Assembly (NCBI GenBank): GCA_030761205.1
Contig: JAULJL010000002.1
Location: forward strand, 20,811,010-20,875,009
Origin: Fremontodendron californicum
Taxonomy: Eukaryota; Streptophyta; Magnoliopsida; Malvales; Malvaceae
DNA length: 64,000 nucleotides
Direction of reading: 5' to 3'
The notes under the pieces were generated by a model, which saw only the letters and a list, made by a program, of their open reading frames with translations, ran no database searches and was not told where the DNA came from. Position numbers and translations under genes: made by a program. Below are positions 37,013-46,475 of the stretch, piece by piece (the stretch's first letter is position 1; each line of letters starts with the position of its first letter).

Positions 37013-37883
37013 GTTCTGGTTACTTACTTGTCTTCCTATGCAATGCTCACTTATTGTGGATATGAGTAATGAACTCAACCGAATGGCTAGGGCACTCTTG
37101 TAATAACCGGTTAAGGCAACTACAAGAAATTGTTCCACAACCTATCTTGCTCGTCCAAACTATAATGCTTTATGCCTTGCTTCTTGATGATCTAAGCAAT
37201 CAAGAACCCCTCACTCTCTAGCAATTGCACTTAGCAGTTTTCCTCACAATATTGTCTCTTAACAGATTGTGCACATGTGTGTATGTCTTGGCTTTATCCC
37301 TCTCATATTTATAGCCTCTCATGGGTTGCTTCTGAAAGGGTCAAAGGATACAACTCTTTCAAGGTCAGCACCCTTCATTTGGACATAATGGTTTGGTCAA
37401 CAGAACCATTCCCTTCCAAATGATCACAACCATTCGGCTAAAGGAGGTAACCTCTCAACCCGAAATAACATGATGTTTCGGTCACATGTGGCAGCCACAT
37501 AATGAATGGTGTCACATGTCACAATCCCATTGTTGACACTTGGACATGATGGTGCTGAAGTGTCACACCTATGTGCCACATCATCTAGCCTACCTAGCTA
37601 CCACTAGCTAGTGTCACTCCACCTCATAGTGTGTCACTCACCTAGCTACCCTTCAGCTACATATAACTAAGTGAGCTGGTGTTTAGCTCCTTGAGCTGAG
37701 CTAGCTGGTGTCAACTACCTTGAGCTGACTTGAGCTGAGTAAGCTTCACTTTGAGCTTTTTATGAGATTTCATAAGCTTATCTCATCTCCTTACTAGTTT
37801 ACCATCATCATACATCATTCATAACAATTTAATATTGTGCGTACTTGGTGTATTTGTTCACTTATGTCCAAATACTTCCAACA
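37013..37883 (-). repeat. LTR fragment, minus orientation (inverted pair, left arm)
   Basis: On the minus strand it begins TGTTGGAAGTATTTGG at 37883 and runs left to 37013, where element B interrupts it. About 570 bases of it (37018-37590) match 37887-38459 in inverted orientation at roughly 88 percent by eye. It contains a TATTTATAG word, a TATA box on the minus strand. Confidence 0.7.
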
Positions 37884-38505
37884 GTCCTAGATGATGTGGC
37901 ACTTAGATGTGACACATCAGGGCCATCATGCACAAGTGTCACCAATGAGATTGTGACATGTATCATTATTAATTATGTGGCTGCCACATGTGATCCAAAC
38001 ACCATGTTGTTTCGGGTAAGAGAGGTTACCTCCTTTAGCCGAATGGTTGTGATAATTTGGAAGGGAATAGTTCTGTTGACCGAACCATTGTGTCCAAATG
38101 AAGGGTGCTATCCTTGAAAGGGTTATACCCTTTGACCCTTTCATGAAGCAACCATTGAAGGCTATAAATAGGAGAGATTCGGCCAAGACAAGGCACACCA
38201 ATAATCAGACAATTGTGTGAGACACAATTGAGAGGCAGATTGCTAAGTGCAATTGCTAGTGAGTGAAGAGTTCTTGATTGCTAAGTTATCAAGAGACAAG
38301 GCACAAAGCATTCTGGTTTGGACGAGAAAGATAGGTTGTGGAACGGTTTCTTGTAGTTGCCTTAATCGGTTGATTTCAAGAGTGCCCTAGCCATTCGGTT
38401 GAGTTCATTACTCATATCCACAACAAGTGAGCATTGCATAGGAAGACAAGTAAGTAACAAAACTCTTCCTCAATGTTCTTAGATTTCATGAGTCGAAATC
38501 CAACA
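37884..38505 (+). repeat. LTR fragment, plus orientation (inverted pair, right arm)
   Basis: It lacks the first about 300 bases of the LTR and ends GTCGAAATCCAACA at 38505. A TATA box CTATAAATAGG is at 38162-38172. The ends (TGTTGG...CCAACA) resemble the Copia-type LTRs elsewhere in the window. Confidence 0.7.
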
Positions 38506-40149
38506 GCTACACCCTGAATATATCATATATATCTAGGCGCAAATCTGACCCCTCTCCCTAAGGGTTGGCCGGCCATGTATAGCTTCTTGCACAAGATTTT
38601 TATTAATCCACTTGGACTTAAACAATTTAATTCTAAGATGGATCAATAGGCCCATTATATTATCTAATAATAATAATGGTCCATCAACTTTAATGCCTTA
38701 AGTTGGGCCAACCATCCTTAGCAGACAGTCTTAGATTAGAATAGTCTTTTAGGACCCATTCTAATTTTTCATGCTTACTATTGGATAGATTAATTGCTAA
38801 ACAAAAGTAATTTATTTCTTAATTAAATTTCTTTCTCCTCATGAACAATTCATGACATTAATCTATTAATATCATCTCATGACATTAACCCAATATAGCA
38901 TAGCCATTTATTTAACACTTTGCATATCACAATGTCAAAATCGCCTATACTTGTCTTTGTAAGGCTAGTTATTCCTTTTGTTTCATTAAGACATCTTCTT
39001 TGGATTTCTCAAATCTCAATTATGTATTAATCAATCTTAATTGAACTTCTTCAATTAATTCCTCAACATAGATATTTCATTCCATTAAGTTTTACCTCAA
39101 TAGAATACCATGTTTAATCCATACATTACTGTCCTTATGTGTGACCCTCTAGGTTCCCAATATGTTGGCAATGAATATAAGTTAATCTCACTAACTTATC
39201 TTCATAAATCATAAGCGGGATTTAGCAACCTATCATGACCACCCAAATATTGTGAAGTCAGCGTGACCTTTTGGAAACCTTTCAGCAACTAGCCTATCAA
39301 TGTAATACGATCCTTTCACCATCTATCCCGGATAGCGCATGAGCATGGTGCAGTGTCTACTCATGATCAACCCATATTAGTTCTTCGCAACTTTATGATT
39401 AACCTTATGAATTTAGAGAAACAATTTTCTCCTAAATCCATCATGCTTTGGCCAAAGACTTAATCAAGTTAATCATAGTCAAGAATAAACGGGATACGTC
39501 TCCATTATCACTGGCAGTGGTGAATCCTCTCTAGATCACTCATTCATCTTCGTATGATTCATGTCATACCCAATAAAACCCTACCATAAGCATCCCTTGT
39601 TGGGACCCGCTCGTGATGAAATCTAAGTATAGCACTCTCCATACAAAATGACCTAGTATCACAAGTCTAGGGACTAATTTACACGAGTAGCACTAGAGAA
39701 CATTATCATAGACACTAGAGTGATATTACCGACTGAAGTTCTCATAGAGGGCCATGTTTAGTGAACTTGTTCAATAGACAAGAACCTATATTTTATCCCA
39801 AGTATCCCATACTTCAACCTATATGAGATCGGATGCTTACTTCAAAATTAAGAAGGCTTAACGTATACTAGTCTTTCAGTATTGCCAATGCCCCGTCTTG
39901 CAATACGATGACTAGGAACAGTTTGAGGAACAAGGCTTTGATGCATAAGGAACTCATAATTATAACTCTTTATAATTAATTTGCAAGGCCATTATGTTCC
40001 ATGGGCTTCATCCAATTAGTACTTAATAAATCCTTATTGTCGTACTAACATGAAGGAAAACCTAGTATCACTATCTTCATAATGAAGGGTTTGCTTTATT
40101 AATTGTGTATCCCATGTCTAATTGGATTGGCTCTAAGGCATATACCATC
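38506..40149 (-). repeat. Degenerate Copia-type LTR, minus orientation
   Basis: From about 39140 rightwards it aligns with the minus-strand LTR at 58400-59416 (shared blocks include CATGAGCATGGTGCAGTGTC and GGCTCTAAGGCATATACC). The left part, 38506-39140, is more weakly related. It ends ATACCATCA at 40149. No coding frame is supported. Confidence 0.65.
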
Positions 40150-40946
40150 AATGTCTACTCATGATCAATCCATATTAGTTCTTCATAACTTATGATTAAC
40201 CTTACAAATTTAGAGAAACAGTTTTCTCCTAAATCCATCATGTTTTGGCCAAAGACTTAATCAAGTTAATTGTAGTTAAGAACAAACGGGATATGTCTCC
40301 GTTATCACTGGGAGTGGTGAATCCTCTTTGGATCACACATTCATCTTCGTATGGTTCATGGTATACCCAATACCACCCTACCATAAGCATCCCTTCTTGG
40401 GACCCGTTCGTGATGGAATCTATGTATGACACTCTCCATACAAGATGACTTGGTATTACAAGTCTGAGGACTAATTTACACGACTAGTACTAGGGAAAAT
40501 TATCATAGACACTAGAGTGATATTACCAAATGAAGTTCTAATAACGGGCCATGTTCAGTGAACTTGTTCAACAGACAGGCACCTATATGTTATCCCAAGT
40601 ATCCTATACTTCAACCTATATGAGATCAGTTGCTTACTTCATAAGTAAGAAGGCTTAACATATAGTAGACTTTGAGCATTGCTAATGCCTCGTCTTGGCA
40701 ATACGATGACCAGGAATAGTATGAGGAACAAGGCTTTGATGCATAAGGATCTCATAATTATAACTCTTTATAATTCCTTTACAAGGCCATTATGTTCCAT
40801 GGGCTTCATCCAATTAGTACTTAATAACTCCTTATTTTTGTACTAACATGAAGGAAAACCTAGTATCACTTTCTTCATAGAAGGGTTTGCTTTATTAACT
40901 GTATATCCCATGTCCAATCGGATTGGCTCTAGGGCATATACCATTA
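40150..40946 (-). repeat. Second partial copy of the same LTR, in tandem
   Basis: It starts again at the 'TGTCTACTCATGATCAA' block found at 39355 and repeats about 795 bases of the preceding LTR to GGCTCTAGGGCATATACC. By eye the two differ at several percent of positions, so the duplication is not recent or the pieces came from two insertions. Confidence 0.7.
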
Positions 40947-41432
40947 TTTGCATTTTCTCTAGGATTCACTATAGTTTGAGAAGGTAATTTTCAGGAATCT
41001 CTCGCTTGCATTTGAATCATTATTGTTGCCATTTGAGCCTCTAAATTTTGGGTACTCGCCTTTATTTCCCTTGATTCCCTTTGAAGTTGCAATTGGTTAG
41101 TAGTAAGGGTTTTGACAAGATCTATTAGAGACTCACCTGAATTTTTTGGTGGTGGCACTTGTTGTCTGGTTTGGTATGGTTGTTGCACTCTTTGCTGAAA
41201 ACCGGTGGTCTATTGTCAAAAGGTGAAGGAGCAACTTTGATTGATTTCATCCATAACTAAAGTTCGGATGATCACTCCATCCTGGATTGTAAGTGTTTAA
41301 ATAGGGATCTTACTTCCGTGGTTGGCCCTGAAATCCACCCATAGCTTGAACATGTTCATTGGAATCATCTTGAAGTGTTGGGCACATATCAGTTGGGTGC
41401 CCCATGGTAGAACATATACCACAAGCTTTGAT

Positions 41433-42308
41433 TTACTGCAAATTACCTACAGCCAGTTGTTGCACAAGAGAAGTAAGTTGAGAAATTTGTTGTTCAAGGG
41501 ATGATGTACTTACCTTATTGACTTTCTTTAGTGGTGGTGGTTCATGTCTCATTGTGAATTGTTGTGAGTTAGCTGCCATGTTAGAGATAAGAAGTCTAGC
41601 AACTTCGGGAGTCTTATCAATGAGAGCTCCCCTACGTGCAGCATCTATCATGCTTCTCTCCATGGGCATGAGACCTTCATAGAAGTATTGGATGAGAAGT
41701 TGTTCACTTATCTGATGGTGTGGACATGTATGCACAAAGCTTTTAGAACGTCTCCCAATACTGACATAGGACTCTCCATTGTATTGCCGAATCCCACATA
41801 TTCCTTTTCTAATGTTGGCAGCCTTAGATGCTGGTAAATATATTTCCAAGAATGCTTTCTTCATTTTATTCCATGTAGTAATGGTCCCTGAGGGTAGATA
41901 GTAGAGTCATTCCTTTGCCGAGTCAACTAGAGAGAATGGAAAGGCTCTAAACTTAATTTGCTCCTCTGTGATTCCTATTGGTCTCTTGCTTAAGCATACT
42001 ACATGGAATTCCTTAAGGTGCTTATTTGGATCCTCTCCTACAAAACCATGAAACGTTGGGAGAAGATGAATTAAACCAGATTTAAGCTCAAAAGCTACCT
42101 CAAGGTTGATATATTCTATGCACAATGGTTGTTGATCTATGTCCAGAGCGGCTAGCTCATTAAGAGTTCGGTTGTTCAAAGCCATCTCTTCTTGCTCCAC
42201 TTGGACGATTTGGACCAACTCCTCGTTTTCTTTGTGGTAAGAAGATGTGAACTCCAAGATTTTTCTAAGCCTTATATGGTTTTCGTCTTCTCCGGGTGCT
42301 TGGAACAT
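41433..42308 (-). pseudogene. Gag of Athila-like element D
   Basis: The N-terminal frame (42308-41907) begins MFQAPGEDENHIRLRKILEF and includes HLLPTFHGFVGEDPNKHLKE. After a break, the second frame (41864-41433) continues ICGIRQYNGESY, then CPHHQISEQLLIQYFYEGL and a linker with SSLEQQISQLTSLVQQL. Beyond a stop the reading gives a zinc-knuckle-like CGICSTMGHPTDMC near 41400. It is a degraded Athila-type Gag without protease. Confidence 0.8.
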
Positions 42309-42391
42309 TCATTGAAAAAGAAAAACAAGAAAATAACTAATTCGAACTGAAAGTAAGAATAAACCAAATACAAATAAGCTAAAGGAAGCAA

Positions 42392-42409
42392 TCCTCGGCA
42401 ACGGTGCCA
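42392..42409 (-). other. Degenerate tRNA-Asp primer binding site of element D
   Basis: On the minus strand TGGCACCGTTGCCGAGGA, two differences from the consensus PBS seen in elements B and C. The LTR begins at 42416. Confidence 0.8.
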
Positions 42410-42609
42410 AAAACTTGATACAGTTAAAAGAGCGTATCTTATTTAATCCTTGCACTAAAAGATCAATTGTTAGGTATAGTAACTAGCAAGGGTCATGTTA
42501 GGGAGGACTTGGAACTAGGCCCACTGTGGTCCAGCTGTCCGAACGAAACGCAAGATCATAACACTGAAACAGGTCCTACATAGTTGTCCCAACAGAAATA
42601 GGTTCGGAT

Positions 42610-44428
42610 TGTTGGTGTATGCCCTAGAGCCAATCGATTTGGTCAGGCATAAAAAACCAATATTGCAAACACATCACTATGTTTTAGTGATACAAGGTTT
42701 TCCTTCATGTTAGTACAATGATAAGGAATTATTAAGTACTAATCGGATAAGCCCGTGGAACATAATGGCCTTGCAAAGGAATTATATGTAATTGTGAGAT
42801 CCTTATGCATCAAAGTCATGTTCCTAAAACGGTTCCTGGTCATCGTATTGCCAAGACGAGGCATTGGCAATGCTCAAAGACTGGTACATGTGAAGCCTAC
42901 TTACTTAGTAAGCAACTGGGCTCACGTGTTGAAGTATATGAGATACTTTAGGATAACATGTAGGTTCTTGTCTATTGAACAAGTTCACTGAACATGGCCC
43001 ACTGTGAGAACTCCATTTGGTATTGTCACTCAAGTGTCTATGGAAATGTACTAACGTGTTAGTCGTGTAAGTAGTCCTCTGACTTGTGGTACCAGGTCAT
43101 TTTGTATGGAGAGTGTCATACTTTGATTCCATCATGAACGGGTCCTTAACAAAGAGTGATGCTTATGGTATGGTGGTTTTCGGTATGACATGAACCATAC
43201 GAAGATGGATGAGTGGTCTAGAGAGGATTCACCACTCCAAGTGACATCAGAGACATATCTCATCTATTCTTGGCTTAAGTTAACTTGATGGAATCTTTGG
43301 CCAGAGTATGATGAGTTTAGAAGAAATAGTTTCTCTAAGTTCAAAAAGTTAACCAAAAGCTGAAATAACTAATATGGATTGAACATGAATAGACACTGCA
43401 CCATGCTCATGGTCTTTCCGAGATATTTGGTGAAATGACTTAATTACACTGATAGACTAAACACGAATGGTTATGTCAAGACTAACCTGACTCTCCAGTA
43501 TTTGGGTGGTCATGATGGCTTGCTAGACTCCGCTCATGATCTATGAGTATAAATTAATTAGATTAATTTATATTCATTCTCGACATATTGGAAGCCTAAT
43601 GGGTCACACACAGAAAGGTGAATTAAGAGATTAAAATGGAAAGAGCCTAATTGATTAATTTGAGAATTTAATCAATAGAGACTTAATTAAATAGTTTAAT
43701 TAAGTGGAAGGACTTAAGTGTAAATACATAAGAGTTATTGCCCATACTCCAAACCCTGGAGTGATTGTCGGCTCCTATAAAAGAAACATGATAGCTTGGC
43801 CAACCTCCCTATGGCCTCCCTGGCCGCATATGTGATATGCTTAGAGGCTTTGGTGTCTTCTTGATTTCTTGATTTCCTCCTTGCCTCTTCATGGATTGCT
43901 AGAGAGAAAAACGTTTTCTTTCAATAAAGCAAAGGCATAGAGTGAAGAAGAAAGAAGATCAAGATAATCTTTGAGGTTGGCGCATCAAACTCGGAGAAGC
44001 AAGATAAGAGTTTTCTTCTTCTTGATGCTTGTGAAGCATTCAGCCATGGTATGTTTAGATGGGGAGAGGTTTCTTGAAACCTAAACTACTAGCATTGTTT
44101 TCGGCAAGACTCCATTCCTACCGTATGAAGGTTTTCTTGATCATCTTGTGTGGATTACCGTTAGAGGCTAAACACTTATGTGGCTTGAAGTCTCGGATTG
44201 ACAGCTTGGTGTTCAAGATTGAGTGGGCTGTTTGCAAACTCAAGATTACTAGATCTTTGAGTTAAGGTATGATTTCTAATCATATGTATGCTTTATAATT
44301 ACAAGATGGCATTAAAATTTTACAAGTATGATCCTGTTAGATTCAGCTATCTCTTTGTTTATTATTCCGTTGTGTTCATGTTCTTCTTTAATTCAATTAT
44401 TGTTTGAGTATGAGGTCGAATCCCAACA
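42610..44428 (+). mobile_element. Solo Copia-type LTR (1.82 kb)
   Basis: It starts TGTTGGTGTATGCCCTAGAG and ends GTCGAATCCCAACA. Flanks are CGGAT and TGGAT, a target duplication with one difference. It is the inverted-orientation relative of the LTR at 57559-59416. No internal region is present. Short frames such as that at 44059-44265 are conserved only because the LTR is. Confidence 0.85.
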
Positions 44429-44514
44429 TGGATTGGATGCAATACAGCTAGATCACCTCTCATGCACCCTCATTCAGTTGCTGACACATGGTGCGATTAG
44501 GACTGTTCGTTAGC

Positions 44515-44523
44515 CTATAAATA
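44515..44523 (+). promoter_or_regulatory. TATA box in the element H LTR
   Basis: CTATAAATA in the middle of the reconstructed LTR, where an LTR promoter is expected. Confidence 0.5.
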
Positions 44524-44829
44524 AGCTACTACTAGCCTACTCAAATAAGTCCCATCATAGACGTAAAATTCGAACTAGAGAGAGAAAGTCTCCAACCAGA
44601 TTTGTCTCCCTATCTCACCCTATATTTTAAATTTCATATATCCTATGTGATCCCAAGTGATCCAATGTCCTTATGTGCTAAACACTTGAGGTGATACTGA
44701 CTTGAGCGTCGGAGCGCTTCCCGAAGGTAAACCTCCGGCGCCCCTCTCACCTTGTTACTTCCTTGCTGGATATCATCCAACTAGTAGAGATCACTTCGGT
44801 CCCGATGTGTCCCGATGTGCCATGCACAT

Positions 44830-46296
44830 TGATAACTTGTATAATTATATAGTTCTTAGTTATGTTTTATTATTGTTTTGTGTCAAATACGAGTTATTAT
44901 TGCTTAGTCTAATTGTGTTTATGATATTTTATATTTTTATGTAATTTGGTGTTTTTCACGAGTTTCTTTGAGTGATTTTAGATTACTAGGTTAAATCAAG
45001 AATTAAGGTCAAATCCAATTCAGTTCCACTTCCGACACCTTTTGCCATATCAGCTATATCTGGAGTTTCACTGAAGCATTAAGGCTGAAAATTTTACAGT
45101 GCATAGTTAAGAGGCATATCTATCTTTTTCATGTTTTACACTTCTTGAAACGGAGTCGTTTTCCCTAGCAAACTCGACCATCAAGTTGGCTGATGTGCAA
45201 TGACGTCTGTGCTGACCAGTTTTGGTATTTTGACCATATCTTCCGATCCACATGAGAAAATGATCTGATTTCAACGACTATGGATCCGTAACTGATAGGG
45301 GTATATTTTTCTAGAAGACCATTTGATCAAATCGAGCCTCCAACATTGACAAAATCGACCATCAATCTGGGTGATCAGAATTGTCATACAATATGACGAA
45401 AATTGTTAGAAAAATGCACCCACCTATTATACCTACCTTTGAAATTTTTAAAGCTTGTCTCTTGTCATTTAGCTCTCCAAAATGTGTATAAATAGAGGGC
45501 CCTGGATGAGCATTATTGTAGATTGGTAGGATATTAGCCATTGTAATAAAATTCTCTAAGTTTTATTTTTCTTTCCTTTCTCTAGTTTTCTTTTTCTTTA
45601 TTTACTTATGCTTCTTACATTTCTTTTCATTTTATTCATATCTAGTATGTGTTGCTAATCATATTGTTGAGGTGATGAGGTGAAGCTCTTGGTAAATGGT
45701 AAGGTTAGTCTCTTAAACATGAGCTAAAATGAATCATCATTTATAAACACTAGTATAGATAATATTTTCTTTTGGTTTAAAATCATACTTGCAAAGTAGG
45801 GATCTTGATTCATTATTGACAATGAAAATGGCACAGTAAATGCTTGGTTTCATAACCTTGATTTGTTGTAGACATATACCTTGGCATAAGGAATGCTTGG
45901 ACTCTTTTTATGAGTTTTGAGGACACCAAATGAACATAATATCATATGCTATGGACGTTGGACAATTTGGACTGAATTGCTAAACCTTCCGATTGGAATC
46001 TCCCTTATGTGTGAATTTCAATTGTGTAATAAAACAAGATTAATCTTAGCATAACACCAAGAGTGGATTCTCTAACCTCAACATCTTTTCTTATTGTTTT
46101 TTTATATCTTGTTTAATTTCTTTTATGTTATTTTGTTGTTGATTCCCTAATAGCTTGTTTACTTTCTTTTTCTTATATATTTATAAACTTATACTTACTA
46201 ATACGCTTCCCTGTGGTTCGACCTCGGACACCCGAGAATTTATTACTTGAACATAACCTGCACTTGGGTTTACAACTCTTAATTGAGTCTGCATCA
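44830..46296 (+). repeat. Element C 5' LTR
   Basis: TGATAACTTG to CTGCATCA, followed six bases later by the PBS. It contains a TATA box at 45487. It is near-identical to 53047-54512 and to the solo LTR at 18898-20001. Confidence 0.95.
45487..45494 (+). promoter_or_regulatory. TATA box of the element C 5' LTR
   Basis: GTGTATAAATAGAGGGCC; the same box is at 53704-53711 in the 3' LTR. Transcription would begin roughly 30 bases downstream. The solo LTR at 18898 has lost this segment. Confidence 0.75.
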
Positions 46297-46302
46297 AGTT
46301 TT

Positions 46303-46320
46303 TGGCGCCGTTGCCGGGGA
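46303..46320 (+). other. Primer binding site of element C (tRNA-Asp)
   Basis: TGGCGCCGTTGCCGGGGA, all 18 bases of the Athila-type tRNA-Asp PBS, six bases after the LTR end. Confidence 0.93.
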
Positions 46321-46475
46321 GGCAATACTAAGTATATAAGTTTATAAGTATATTTATTTTTATTGGCTGGTTATACCGCCTAATTTTCTATATATTTATA
46401 TCTATATTGTATATTAACTTTGTTTTATTTTTATTGGCTGGTTATACCGCCTAATCTGTATATTAACTTTGTTTT

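Larger units (their letters stand above)
40947..42495 (-). mobile_element. Athila-like element D, gag-side fragment
   Basis: Read on the minus strand it consists of an LTR end (42416-42495), a degenerate PBS, gag, and Gag-protease linker ending at about 40947. It is homologous to element B but keeps the gag region B has lost, and lacks pol entirely. Its LTR is cut at 42495 by the LTR of element H. Confidence 0.8.

Noticed and set aside
37845..38117. 90-codon frame in the inverted LTR pair
   Set aside because: It crosses the junction of two LTR fragments and matches nothing recognisable.
44059..44265. Frame starting MGRGFLKPK, also found at 57727-57927
   Set aside because: Both lie at the same place in two copies of one Copia-type LTR; the similarity is that of the LTR, and the ends diverge by frameshift.
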